64,000 bases of DNA from Pachyseris speciosa. Its lineage: Eukaryota > Cnidaria > Anthozoa > Scleractinia > Pachyseridae. Below, in pieces: positions 1 to 11,391 of the stretch. A model generated the notes under the pieces. The model searched no databases. It was given only the letters and a program-made list of their open reading frames with translations, and was not told where the DNA came from. Positions within the stretch are counted from its first letter, which is position 1. Every line of letters starts with the position of its first letter. A program made the position numbers and the translations under genes. The stretch covers positions 67,501-131,500 of the forward strand of contig JAEMWC010001496.1 in NCBI GenBank assembly GCA_016490735.1, written 5' to 3'.

Positions 1-41
1 ACCACAGCACAAGATTTGTGTAATGCCGTGGAAGATGAACG
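1..41 (+). CDS. exon (partial), UBX-like gene
   Basis: Open in the frame that gives TTAQDLCNAVEDER and followed by a GTAAGA donor at 42. It leaves two bases of a codon, which the first base of exon 352-406 completes. Confidence 0.55.
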
Positions 42-3000
42 GTAAGAGAATGATGACAATATATAAAGTATATAGAGACATGTAGACCATCATCACTTTA
101 CATGTATGTCTTGGCGTCTAAGTGTGCTCTGTTTTCAATACCAGTACTTTCTTTTGTCTCATTCAACTAATATGTCTGCTGGTCATATGAGTGAAGACTT
201 ATTGCTTTTACAGAGTGTTGTACTAAACATTGTGTGTTTATTACACAACATATAAGATAGCAATTGAAGGAAAATAATCTGTTTTCATTAATGAAGAAAA
301 TGTTCATGTAAGATTCACAAGTGAAGGTTGTCAACTTACATTTCTTAACAGGAAAAGGCTGAAAGAATGGCGCAAGATTCGCCATGAACAGGACTTGCAA
401 TTCCAGGTATGCTAAAAATAAAGTGAATAAAATTAACTTAGAATAACAGTGTACTTTTATGCAATTAGATAAAGAAGCATAAAAAAAAACTTGTTTAGTT
501 GACCTACTGCCAATGTCACAAGGTTATAGCTTAATTTGTAGCAAGATTTTATTGTTTTTTCTTTCCCGATGAGCCTCCAGTGAATATAAAAGCATAACAA
601 TTAAGAAATGCTGGAATTTCCATGAGAGAGCTTGGCAAATTTGGTTGATATAAGCGTCCCTTACATACATACATCATACATCACATTATTTACCCTCAGA
701 TTTTAGAGTAGCTTGTGGAGCTAATATCTCCGAGCATTTAATCATCAGATGAGAGATAGACCATCACACCGGGAACTACGTCCCCTACTCTTTTCGAACA
801 GTGTGTGGTTTCTTTTACGTCCCACAGAATCAAGTATGAAGAGTTGTGAGACGGGGCCTACGGTTTATCGTCCTTATCCGAGAAGACTAGAAAGTCTAAC
901 CATTTGCAGATGTTATTACAACGGCAGCACTTTCTCCTCAATTATTTAAAGACCCTGAGTGTTGGTCCGACCGGGGTTTGAACCACCGACCTCCCGCACG
1001 CTAGTCCAGTGCCCTACCACTGAGCTAACCCGTTGGCGGGTTCCAGTGCTTTAGTCAAAAGTTACAATACAATAATGTCGAACATATACTCAATACACAT
1101 ACATCATGTGAAATAAACAGTGAGTGCTATATATTGTGACTCCCAAAACAAGTTTACAAGCAATGTTGCTCTACTGGTTACTTCATAAAAACACCTTGAA
1201 TATGTCACAAAGAGAAATCACTATTATTAATAATATAATAATCAACAAATTTGTAGGTTGCATTAACAACAGCCCGCGGTTGTGTGAACAGCAGCAGGGT
1301 TAGCAGCAGGATCAACAGCACCAGCACTAGCACCTGCACAAAACCGACCACTGCCAGCAGCAACAGGATTGCAATACCTATATACACAACCACCAGCAAC
1401 ACACACCTTACTCCACCTACTACTACGACCATCCAAAGCAAACAACCTACTACTACGACCATCCAAAGCAAACAACCTACTACTACGACCATCCAAAGCA
1501 AACAACCTACCACTACAACCACCCACAACACACAACCTACCAATACTACCACCCACAGCACACAACCTACATGTACTGCTACAACCACCCACAGCACACC
1601 ACCTACTACTACAACCATTCACAGCACACAACCTACTACAACCACCCACAGCACACAACCTACTCTAATTATCACCCACAACACACAACCTACTACTACT
1701 ACTACCACCAGTAGCATCCACCCTTCAACATCAACTACCATCAGCAGCACCAACACCAACAGTACATGTACCTCAAACACCACTACCACCACCACCACCA
1801 TGACAACATCCAACATTGGCAATGAAAAACAGCTTCAATATAATAATCTTTGGTAGGGCAATAATGCTTCCTGTGTTTTAATTATCTCTGCTTTAATTTT
1901 CTTTGATTTATTTATCTTCTTATGTATTGGAATGTAATACAGTGTATATCAACCCTTGTTCTATTTTTTGAAGCAGTGTGATGTTATTTTTTTCAACAGA
2001 TTAAGGGTTTCCGCAAAAGCAGAGTGGGCTCAGAACAGAATGATGGAAATGGCATACAAATTGCCATTCACTTCAATGGTGGGAAAAGGGTTACAAGGAC
2101 TTTTTCCAAAAATTTATTTTTTCAGGTGAGCATAAAATATTATATGCTACAAGTACACAATTATGATGATGGTGTTCATAATGATGGTGATCATGATGAT
2201 GATGATGATGACAGTGACAGGGGCAGAGGCACCGGTGGTGGTGATACCATTGATCACATAACCCACTGCAGATGTTGTTACAAATCGTATTGTATGGTAA
2301 TTATAAAACTAATACTGACATACTTTATTTATTAAAACAACAGGAAGTCTATGACTGGGTCGGGTCACTGGAGCAGGTGCCGTTGCACTTCACACTGCAA
2401 CGAGGGAAAGAGGTGGTGAGGCACAGTGATCCACTGGAGCAGGATGAACTCTTGGACCTGGCGGAAAGAGTAAGTGGAAATGACAGAGTGAGCATTAAAC
2501 AATCATTGAACAATGACCTATTGTAGGTAGCAAATATCACTTATGTAGGTATAAAGGGCATACTTCACGAGCTTAAGAAAGTCTTCAACTGCTGTCTTCT
2601 AGTTGAAACTGAGGTTGTAGGTTTATGGATGGACGAAAAGTCACATCATTTATATATTTTAATTGCTGTATTTTTCAAAGTGAATCAACCAAATTCTATA
2701 TTTCACGTGGAACTATACTTTGGTGAAGGTTACCTGTACGTTCAGGGGTGTCTCTAATCTAAGGGTTGTAGCGGCTCCTGATTACAGCCCTAATACCATA
2801 AACCCCGCAACATATTAAAGCTAATTGAACTAGCTACTCAGATATTGTACTAATTTTGTAAGAAAGAGAGTCATTGAACTTAATGCTCCATCAAGTATAA
2901 ACGTCAACTAAATGTGCTTTTTGTAATAGGGAATTTGATATTTCTCTAAGTCTGGAACTCAGAAACTAAAAAAAAAACCAGGTTGGGGTTTTCCTTTATT

Positions 3001-5467
3001 CAACTGCCTTCAAAAGTTACAGAGCATTTTCAAATATGCTTGAAAAAAATACAGAACAACTGCACGGAAATGGCTCTCAGTGAAAAACGGTTTTGATATC
3101 CCATTTCTCAACACATATTATTTTGTCAAAGATAAATTAATCTAGCGACCTTCCAAATTTGCTCAAAATCAAACAAAGCGCCCTTGAGTTGTAACTCCTC
3201 CTCTTCTAATACAAAATAAAGTTCGCCAAAACAGCACTTGAAAAAAATCTTCACTACACAAACAAACGCTGCCCAACAACACCTCTATCACCAATCAGCC
3301 AATCAATTTAAGCTAATTTAACTTCCTGTCACCAACTGTGGAAATTTTCTGCATAATTTTATCTGCAGGCAAACACTCCTGCTTCAAACAGCTCACTGAT
3401 TTATCATTTTGTTACATATTCTCTGGCTTCAACTAAGTTTACCTGGCCCATCATCAGAGCCAGAAAACTAAGAGCACACAACCTTCATGAAGCAAAGCAA
3501 GTTTTTTGCATCCAATAATTCCTGTGCAAATCACTTAGTTGTCCGCAGTGCCATTAACATACACTGTACTGTCAACGTCTACATTTGGTGCTTATAGGCT
3601 TTTTTCCCAATATCTGAGCGACTGTTTACTCGTTTCGAATTGTTTTTTTTTTTTCGCAGTAAAAAGTTCATTTTATGGAGAAAAATAAAAAATCTAAAAT
3701 TTTATACCTTGAACGTACACAGTAACATTGACTTGCAATAAGCATCAGAGATTTGTGCATTCTTTTTAACTGCTCATTATTTTTTGTACAATCTTAGAGT
3801 GCTGTGGAAATGACTGAGCGGCTACAGACTACAGTAAGTGTTTAGCACTAGTTACAAAGAGACATGTCAAATTGAGAGCTACAAGGGCTCTTTGTTTTTC
3901 ATCCGATTAATATTAAAACACTTTGTCAGCTGGGGCACATGTACAATAGAGTCTGGTGAGACTATAATTTACATACTGACTCACCATGACAGCTTTGTCT
4001 TTTGTTTGTCATATTGGATCTGTCGCGTCTTTGCCTCATTCTCACACATATATAAAGAGACGTTTCGCATGCCTACCTTTTTAAATTCATGGTGGTTGAC
4101 TGTGCTATGTATGGAGAAAATGGATCCCATCAGGTGAGTTTAGACATTAGCTTTTTGTCTGATTTTTACTACAATATACCTTTTCTAGCTAGATTATTAT
4201 ATTGGTGAAAGACTATAAGCAACTTTTTTCTCTTTCTTTTCTTTACAGGCTTATCCTGGAATTACAAGAATGCTTAATCTCGAAAACCTACACACAAAAC
4301 TACCAAAGTGCACTGGCCTGCACTATAATTTATCATAGTCAAAACAAACTAGTGTTAGATGTCACATGTGAAGGACTGAGGTCTGAGTGAAGAGAGGCCT
4401 TTAATCTTTCAGTGCTGCTAGAAAAAGCAAGGAGGATCGACAGCATTACTGTCGAGGGAGAAAGACATTTAGAAAATCGTAGGGTAAAATTTACAAGACC
4501 ACTCTCATTTGTTTTCCTGAACAACAACAAGCGAAAGAAGAAAAATAAATACTAAAATTGCTACCCAACCAACCGCTATATGCTCTTGTCCCCAGACTTA
4601 ACTTTTTGTGTTGTTATTTTTGTATAAATTTATTCCTTTGCTAGCAACACAATGACTGTCACGAGTGGACATCACAAATACACAGAAGTTATACTTCTAT
4701 AATTATTCAAGATCGATCCTCAAAACAAATTCATTACCACTGCCAAGAACAATGCTATTCAAACAGACAAAAACAGCAACCCATTGCCGACAGTGGTTCT
4801 CATCAACTCTTGAATGCGTCCCAGCTGACATATCCCTTAAATGATTGTTCAAATCGTTCCTATTTAGTTTTACACCAACTTAGGAAAACAAGGTCCTTAT
4901 TCCTCATGAACAGATTTGTTTGGTAAAGCCATGCGTGGACTAGAGTGCTTTGTAGCCAAATTTAATTTAAAAACAAACTTTATCTCCATGTTTTGCTGTT
5001 AACCGTTTGCTGAAATAAGAGTATTTTGTCATCTGGTGTTATCTTTTCTTTACAGCTTTCAATTGATAAACATGAGCTTTAACAAAAGTTCTCATTACCA
5101 TGCGAATTTTGCTGGAAATCAAGTGATAAACAAAAAATTCAACTAAAACAATGTTTAAAACTATATATGACCTAACACTTTATATGTAGTTAACCAAGAC
5201 CTTTATTGTAGAAAATTTGAACAAATAAAAATTGTTCCTCACATACCTTTAATCAACATCATAAAAGCACACCTCCTGTAAAATGCTTTTGAAGATCCTA
5301 CAAAATAATGTGGTAAAATAGTAATAATCCTCATTATTGTTTTTGGTGTAGCTACAAAGTAAGTTAAATCACTTTAATGACTAGGACTATTTTCTTCATG
5401 AAAATTTGGTTTATCAACAGAGTTGATAAGTGTAAATTGACCACCGTACAGGGATTCGATCGAATCC

Positions 5468-5514
<47 letters not shown>

Positions 5515-7349
5515 GTTTGTGTTTCACTCGCCCACCGACACAGCACCACAATTTCTTTAGAAACTAATCCCCCCTATTTTCTTCATGTCTTGCAGTATGT
5601 GACAAATGCTGACTCATTCAGTAAAGCAAAACATAAATTACATTAATCACATATCAACAAAAATTGGTCTTGGAGTGAAGGTTTCTAGGCTGTAATCCTG
5701 ATCTCTGCCTAACCTTAATTGCAATGAAGCTTTTCAGTATTCTAACCCTTAACCTAACCGTAACCTTAATGCCTAGATGTCCAAAGACTTTAAGACCTTT
5801 TGTTGTTGATATTGTTAAGCCCTAGTCACAAGGAGGAATATTAATTGTCTTTAAGCAAAATATCAAATATAAAGGAAGCTTTTAATTACCAGTAGTTGGT
5901 AGTGTTATTGAAGTATAGAGAGTAAAAAAATGGCATCTCCACACAGGAATTGGTCAGGTTATAGATTACACTGACCCAGACTGCATTCCAATTAAAAAGT
6001 AGCCTAAGACAGGTAAAATAAATTTTGCAATTGAACCAGGATCAAGACAAACTGGAGCAATAGGTTCCTAATTGAGCCAGGACTTCCGTGACCAGGCTCT
6101 TCACGGGCCAGGACTTTTGTGACCAGGCTCTTAGGGATGTAACCCCAGATGACTGTGTTCCTAATTGAGCCAGGACTTCTGTGACCAGGCTCTTCACGGG
6201 TCTGGACTTTTGTGACCAGGTTCTTAGGAATGTAACCTTAGATGACTGAGTTCCTAATTGAGCCAGGACTTCTGTGACCAGGCTCTAAATGGGCCAGGAC
6301 TTTTGTGACCAGGTTCTTAGGAATGTAACCCCAAATCACTGAATCTGAATAGATGACTGACTTCTCAGAAACACATTAAGGGACTTCAACAAAGATACAT
6401 CAGATACTTCTTAAATTAAAGTCTCCCAATAAGTCATTTCATAGAACAATATAAAATTATAAATGAATATAATTAAGCTTCCATTAAATTAACTAGTGAT
6501 TATTTATTGAAATACAGAGTGTGTAAAAGTGACAAACTGACAGTTGGCAGTGAAAGTTATAATCTTTGACAATTTACTTCAAAATGGAATTGTGGCTGAA
6601 CAGCTTCAGTTTTCAACAACAGATTCTTAAATGACGCCACTATGTTAGTTGATTTTATAAAGCAATTTAATTTTTAAAGGTGTTCCAAAAATCAAACATT
6701 GTCATCTACAAACTTGGCTACATGTGCACCCTGTCTCGTGAGGGAGGTATGCTACTCATTTGGCCTCGCGAGCAGTATACTTCCCTCTGCCTATGTTTCA
6801 TTGCAGGTGTCATTCAGGGGAAACTTTGGAGAAAACAGAGCAGAAGATCTCTCAAAAACCATTGAAGGTAAGTACACATGCAAACCTCTATAGAATTGTT
6901 GTATACAATAGCCTCTGTAAAACCATCCCCGTAATTGAGACTGACCACCTCCTTCAAGGAACAACTTGTCAAAAGTGCAAAACTTTCGAAATCAATATTC
7001 ATTGCCTAGATTTTCGCATGCTACAATAACTATTTTAATTTTCAGTAGGCAACCACTTTTAACATGATCAAAACTTACTTTGGGCTCTACTTGCAATGGG
7101 TAGCAGGACTTGTTAAAAGCCCAATAATAATAATAATAATAATAACAATAATAAAATAATAACCGATCATTTTCTTTTTTCCTGGAAACAAAAGATGAAC
7201 AAAAGGTCCAAGAAGAACATGAAGGTGATGTCAATGCTGATGGCGATAATGAGAAGAATGAAGAAGGCAGTGGAACAAGGAAAAGAAAAAGGATGAGGAG
7301 AGATAAGAGAACAAACAAAGAGCGCAGAAAAAAAACAAAAAAAGAATGA
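1..7349 (+). CDS. 3' part of a split host gene with a UBX-like ubiquitin fold
   Basis: Seven exons join in one frame: 1-41 (cut by the window edge), 352-406, 2000-2125, 2344-2469, 3798-3833, 6807-6867 and 7195-7349. Each internal boundary has AG before and GT after, and all phases agree. The product runs from a charged helix (RLKEWRKIRHEQDLQ) to a beta-grasp-like segment containing IAIHFNGGKRVTRTF and EVYDWV, which resembles UBX domains of p97/VCP cofactors. It ends in an acidic then Lys/Arg-rich tail (RKRKRMRRDKR) that looks like a nuclear localisation signal; the stop is TGA at 7347-7349. UBX domains normally dock on p97, but that role here is inference from the fold pattern. The 5' end lies outside the window. 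Exon structure is well supported, the name less so. Confidence 0.7.
352..406 (+). CDS. exon, UBX-like gene
   Basis: Acceptor TTTCTTAACAG and donor GTATGC flank it. It encodes a basic, helical stretch ending HEQDLQFQ, like the charged helix that precedes UBX domains. Confidence 0.6.
743..1037 (-). mobile_element. tRNA-derived SINE, copy 1
   Basis: Read on the minus strand it starts with a tRNA-like head: A-box-like TTAGCTCAGTGGTAG and B-box-like GGTTCAAACCCC, then a body shared with the copies at 49318-49613 and 63625-63862. The head is a pol III promoter, not a functional tRNA gene. The copies differ by a few per cent. Confidence 0.75.
1263..1856 (+). repeat. Thr-codon-rich minisatellite
   Basis: Degenerate units of about 27-30 bp built on CCTACTACTACGACCATCC and CAACCACCCACAGCACACAA; three consecutive units near 1416-1505 are identical. 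The plus strand stays open for 190 codons as Pro/Thr repeats (PTTTTIQSKQ), and the other frames are also open, as expected from a stop-free repeat. It sits in an intron and has no good start codon, so it is probably not a gene. Confidence 0.7.
2000..2125 (+). CDS. exon, UBX-like gene, first half of the ubiquitin fold
   Basis: Exactly 42 codons in phase 0 between TTTTTTTCAACAG and GTGAGC. It carries the two predicted beta strands IQIAIHFNGG and KRVTRTFS. Confidence 0.7.
2344..2469 (+). CDS. exon, UBX-like gene, second half of the ubiquitin fold
   Basis: Exactly 42 codons in phase 0 between an AACAACAG acceptor and GTAAGT. It starts EVYDWVGSLEQVPLHFTL, the helix and strand expected after the first hairpin, and ends in an acidic helix. 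Confidence 0.7.
3798..3833 (+). CDS. short exon, UBX-like gene
   Basis: Twelve codons (SAVEMTERLQTT) in phase 0 between AATCTTAG and GTAAGT. It is short, so support comes from phase and splice sites only. Confidence 0.45.
4096..4338 (+). other. possible alternative terminal exons
   Basis: An open segment reading VVDCAMYGENGSHQ runs to a GTGAGT donor at 4134. After the strong acceptor TTCTTTACAG at 4249 a segment starts AYPGITRMLNLENL and stops at TAG 4336-4338. An AATAAA follows near 4543. Phases agree, but no acceptor was found for the first part and I recognise no family. It may be an alternative 3' end or chance. Confidence 0.25.
5404..5514. repeat. near-perfect palindrome, Penelope terminal remnant
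   Basis: Two arms of about 56 bp are complementary around TTCGA/TCGAA at 5459/5460, with one extra G in the left arm. The same arm sequence (TTGATAAACCAAAT end, GTACGGTGGTCAATTTAC core) bounds the Penelope endonuclease fragment at 41089-41977, so this is an empty terminal foldback of that family. Confidence 0.75.
6064..6340 (+). repeat. 93-bp tandem repeat, three units
   Basis: Units start GTTCCTAATTGAGCCAGG at 6064, 6157 and 6250. Each unit holds two internal GGACTT-TGTGACCAGG half-repeats. It is intronic. Confidence 0.85.
6807..6867 (+). CDS. exon, UBX-like gene
   Basis: A pyrimidine-rich acceptor (TTTCATTGCAG) and a GTAAGT donor bound 61 bases. It reads VSFRGNFGENRAEDLSKTIE and ends in phase 1, matching the last exon. 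Confidence 0.6.
7123..7160 (+). repeat. AAT microsatellite
   Basis: Interrupted AATAATAATAAT run just before the last exon of the UBX-like gene. Confidence 0.8.
7195..7349 (+). CDS. last coding exon, UBX-like gene
   Basis: Begins in phase 1 after CTGGAAACAAAAG and reads through an acidic stretch into a strongly basic C-terminus, with stop TGA at 7347. A possible nuclear signal is RKRKRMRRDKR. Confidence 0.6.
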
Positions 7350-8334
7350 AACACCACAATAGGCATTATATTTAAGGGCCCTCTGACCCATCTTTCACGT
7401 GTTTGCAAGGAAGTGAAATTCCAGTTCCAGTTTATCTTGTTATCATCTTTTTAACCAGGCATCGTGTTGCTAATTCATGTACAAGTCTGGCAAATTCGAA
7501 AGCACTACCTGGAAATGTGTTACTTAACAAGTGAAATGCCAATGCACAACTAAAATAATTCCAGTTTGCCTGATTCTGAAGAAACTATCAACATTTGGAA
7601 CTTAAACCTGATCTTAACTATTGCAGCAAAGCAAACAAGCAAAATCTCAGCATAGTTTAATGTGAATCTATACAGGAACCATAAATCCACAGAAGAGGTC
7701 ATCACAATGATACATGTGCACGCAGGATTATAAACCTCGTCGTTTTTGGTCACGTGATCATGGGCATGGCCAGTGAGATTATTATTCACCGTTGATATTA
7801 ATAACAAGATATGTCCAAGTTAAAACACAAACAATTTCCTTAGGAACAGCTTCTAAGGAGAGGTCTGGGGGCCCTTAAATTAGCTACATCAAAACAGATT
7901 TGGTGATTTTTTTTCTCAATTTAACTACTTCGCTCCCAAGATCTGAAAACTAATTCTCCTGAACGATTGTCATACATACCGGTATTACCGGTAAATATTT
8001 TCTTTTTAAATTATTCCTGAAAATTTGGTATTATATCAAGACCATGTGCACTAATAATATTGACTATTTCCTCTCTGCTTGACAGTATAGTATTATTACA
8101 ATAACTGTAAAGAGAATTTTAATGCTGGGAGTGAAAAGGTTAAAACCACATGTCAGTTTTGAAGATTGAGTGTGAGATGCAGAATTTGTTTAAGAGTCTG
8201 TGTATCTTATTTCATTCTATTTAAAATGACAGCACACATTAGAGCAAAAAAACGAGTACTTGCAAACTTCTTAATAAGATTGCAAAAACATATAAAGAAG
8301 GATTTTAATGTTTATTTATGTGTTGAACATACTA
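7350..8334. other. 3' flank, no gene seen
   Basis: 3' UTR or intergenic DNA after the UBX-like gene; AT-rich, and I find no supported coding region. Confidence 0.5.
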
Positions 8335-8571
8335 CAGTTGAACCTTGGTTATCCGGACCTTGATTATCCAGATTTTTCGAATACACAACATATAAACCTG
8401 GTCCCAGTTTTTCATGAATATTAATAAGCCATATTTAAGATCCACAGCAAAATTCCCTCAAATTAAGTCAGTTTTGGATCATTAATATTCATATTTTCGA
8501 TTGTCCGAACTCTCGATTATCCAGACTGTTCAGCTCAGTCCCCATGAGTTCGAATAATCGAGGTTTAACTG
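8335..8571. mobile_element. pogo/Tigger-like MITE, 237 bp
   Basis: The ends are inverted copies of CAGTTRAACCTYGRTTAT, typical of pogo/Tigger transposons, flanked by TA on both sides (8333-8334 and 8572-8573), the expected TA target duplication. Inside there is no ORF, so it is non-autonomous. Confidence 0.8.
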
Positions 8572-9139
8572 TAGTGATGCTTAAAGGAACACAAATTTAA
8601 ATAGAATGAAATTTCAAAAGTTATAGTTTGAATGGTGTCATTTTGCATTTTCAGAAAATATACATAACCCCCCCACAGAGGGTTGATGACAAATCCAAAG
8701 GTGAAGGGGGCTAGCAAAATCAAAAGTTTTGTGAGAAAAATATGGTACTAAGTTGGATTTCTGGAGGGGTGAGACAGATCGTTTATGATAAAAAATACAT
8801 CGCAGTCCGAAGACTGAATTATGTGTTAAGTTTTTCTATGAGATTTCAATGAGAGGGTGTAAAACAAAAATCTCTTGGGGTTTATGTATATTTCCTGATA
8901 CCACACTTTAGTTAGGTTTATACTGCAGCCAGGCACATTGCACATAGTGAGAATCACCTGTCAAGTAATTTGCCAATATTATTTGCAAGAGGCAAGCTTT
9001 GTGTTTCATAGTTCAATTTGTGAGACAAAAAAATGACAGATGACCAATAGCTCAAAACCAAGACTGTGGTGTTGGATGAGCCCACATGGTCTTGCAATTA
9101 TGGTGATAAAATAATGGTGAGTTTGTATTGGATTAACAC

Positions 9140-9201
9140 GATTACAACATTTTATTACATTAACTGCATGGATGCAGTTAATGTAATAAAATGTTGTAAT
9201 C
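9140..9201. repeat. perfect hairpin, 30-bp arms
   Basis: Arms 9140-9169 and 9172-9201 are exactly complementary with only a 2-nt loop (GG). Flanking TTGGATT/AATCCAA pairs extend it imperfectly. It has no coding content. Confidence 0.9.
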
Positions 9202-10784
9202 CAATGAAAGAAAATCCTTCTTTGCATAAATATTAACAATAATAAGCTTGAAAGAAGCAGGATTTCAGATAAGATTTCAAAGCAGGGTGTCAAAAAGGAA
9301 TTCCAACAGGTTAGATTCTCACTGCTCCCACCAAACCATTATAATTGTATTGATTTGATGGGTTACATATCTTGCCATTATGTTTTTTTGATCCGAGAAC
9401 ACCCTCTTATCTGGAACACTGAAGAAGTCTTTTAAGGCACTTTGTCTGCTGCCATTACTTTTGTAATCTGAATTTTCACCATAATTTATCCGGTAATGTT
9501 TAACTAGTAAATGTTGGACGGTAAACAAACCCCAGGAAAGAATATCAAGCTAGTAAATTGGCCCAGTTAAAACTCGGCCTATTTAAAAAAAATTAAAGTT
9601 ATACTTAAATTTGGCCTGGTTCATAGATCGTCACTCATTTCGAACCATTCCCAGTGTAGTCTTCGATCAAGCACTGTACTCCCAGGGGCAGGAGGTGGGG
9701 AAGGGAAGGAGAGTAGGATCTCCCTTCCCCCATTCCCTGAAAGACCTTGCTCGTAAGCTATGCTCAGTGTGCTTAAGTAAATGCTTACTTTTGGAGTCAA
9801 TGAAAATATATGTGACAAATACAGGTTTAATTAAAGCACGTTTTGTAGTGCAACCATAGTTTATCGAGCCTCAGAATAATAAGATGAAGTGCACTACTGT
9901 ACATGTATTTCAGAATTTAATACCAAGATTAAAATGTGTATAGATAGCGATACGTAAGCTCAAGTTAATGTTTCTCTGCCAACTCATGGCATAAGCTGTC
10001 CTGAGTTAACTGAGATAGTAGTACACTAAAAGATCATGTAAACGTAAGCTCGTAGGTAAGTTCAAATGATCGTTCATGTTTTAGCCCGTCTGAAAATAGA
10101 AACATAAGCTTAATTTTAACATGAGAGTTCATTTGAGGAAAACAGAAGAATAAATATGTACACCACCTTGTATTTCAATAATCTTTGCTTCTTGTACGCA
10201 AACCATGTTAAATTCCACGAAAACAAAAGTGAATTGCTCATTTCTTTTCGTTGCGTTCGTGGTATTCGTTCCCAGGTCTCTCCAGCATTAACAGCCCGGT
10301 AATAATATTGCAACATGATCTCCTCGTTGAATTAACGATTACAGTTAATTGTCAAGTTGCTTTGAAAATATGATTATCGTTAATTTAGAAGACTGTTTCC
10401 CAGGACATTTCAGAAACGAACAAAAGAAAAAATTGTACCATTTTGGACTGGCTTTCAACCCCGAACTACAACTAGTAAGAACGGCTACTTACCACCAGAA
10501 CACTGAACAAAAAGAGACTTTGAACGCTTTCAGGGTGCATGCACCCACTGAAATTTTTTTAAATAAAATGTCCTCTGAAATGGCTAGAAATGCATTTAAA
10601 ACTAACATGGCATGGCTTGGTGAAACTTATATACTTTCAGCAATAAAAAAGCGGTATTTTAAAACAAGAAGTCAATTACTTTTGAGATAAAGCGTCAAAT
10701 TTTTTAATGTACAAAAGTAGGGGGGTAAAGGCTCCCTCCCAGCCCCTCCTCCTCCGCGGTCTCTGTCATTTTATTTCTCATTCT
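9202..10784. other. intergenic, no supported gene
   Basis: Only short open frames occur. One on the plus strand from an ATG at 10370 to 10690 encodes about 107 residues with no recognisable domain; I do not support it as a gene. Confidence 0.4.
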
Positions 10785-11010
10785 TTCAATTTCCCTTAAG
10801 CCATCAAATTCGAGCTCGATTTGTCTTAATCGAGCTCGAATGTACCCCTCTCCCCCCGGAAAAAAAGGTATCCTCACATACACTAGAATCGAGCTCGAGT
10901 GGATTTTCACTATCGAGCTCGAATGCTTGAACTAGCTCGAATTGGGAGTGAGCTCGAGTTTGTAGTAGTCGTGCTCGATATTTCGAGTGCGATTTCTATC
11001 TGAGCTCGAA
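10785..11010. repeat. GAGCTCGA-rich repeat, left part (split by the Polinton)
   Basis: Starts CAATTTCCC/TTAAGCCAT-like and is packed with CGAGCTCGA and CTCGAG palindromes. Matching sequence occurs at 33580-34022 and 36313-36480. The family continues on the far side of the Polinton at 30496-30556, so one copy was interrupted. Confidence 0.8.
11005..11010 (+). repeat. target site duplication, left
   Basis: CTCGAA directly abuts the left TIR and is repeated at 30496-30501. Six base pairs is the known Polinton duplication length. Confidence 0.95.
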
Positions 11011-11391
11011 AGTAGTATAGTACTTGGGGGTCCTAGCGCATTTTCCACATCAGCGCATTTTCCACCGCTTGGTCAAGGTCAAGGTCACATTTTTGAAATC
11101 AGTTGGTTCAATTTCTCGGAAAATTACCATGTGTAACTTTCTCGGAAAAACAGTACTTGGGGGTCCTAGCGCATTTTCCAAGGTCAAATTTTTCATAATT
11201 CACACATCATGTATGAGCTAGCGCATTTTCCAAGGTCAAGGTCAAAATTTCTCTTTAAGTACTTTATGATATAAAAAACACTTAAAGAAATGTCGCTATA
11301 GGTTAAATGGAGAATGACGAAAGAAAGAAATCTCCGGGCCTTGGAAAAGCCCTCTCAAATCAGGTCAGGTAGCCAGATGGTAAATGGCCTG
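11011..11391 (+). repeat. Polinton left TIR
   Basis: Inverted copy of 30117-30495. Differences seen: a 3-base G-run change and a 1-base T-run change. It includes four GCGCATTTTCCA repeats, five AGGTCA half-sites and the first 26 codons of PolB. Confidence 0.95.
11041..11306 (+). promoter_or_regulatory. TIR promoter for PolB
   Basis: Holds five AGGTCA motifs, three as TCAAGGTCA (the extended half-site of monomeric nuclear receptors such as ERR/FTZ-F1), four GCGCATTTTCCA repeats and an AT-rich TATA-like GATATAAAAAAC about 45 nt before the ATG at 11314. Receptor binding is inference only. Confidence 0.45.

Larger units (their letters stand above)
407..1999 (+). other. intron with SINE and minisatellite
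   Basis: Non-coding apart from the two repeats listed separately (743-1037, 1263-1856). I see no other feature. Confidence 0.6.
2470..6806 (+). other. introns of the UBX-like gene
   Basis: Long non-coding stretches around exon 3798-3833. They contain the palindrome at 5404-5514, the 93-bp tandem repeat at 6064-6340 and a doubtful exon pair at 4096-4338. Confidence 0.5.

Noticed and set aside
957..1036. tRNA gene
   Set aside because: It is the head of a dispersed SINE with a long shared body; the same applies at 49535, 55901 and 63785.
1205..1822. Long open frames on both strands over the Thr minisatellite
   Set aside because: All frames are open because the repeat lacks stop codons; no good start, and it lies in an intron.
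5740..5775. Telomere-like CCTAACC repeats
   Set aside because: Only a few degenerate units inside an intron.
6064..6340. CRISPR-like array
   Set aside because: Units are tandem and the spacers are not unique; eukaryotic context.
7167..7408. Minus-strand hydrophobic proteins
   Set aside because: Antisense of the last exon of the UBX-like gene and the adjacent AAT repeat.
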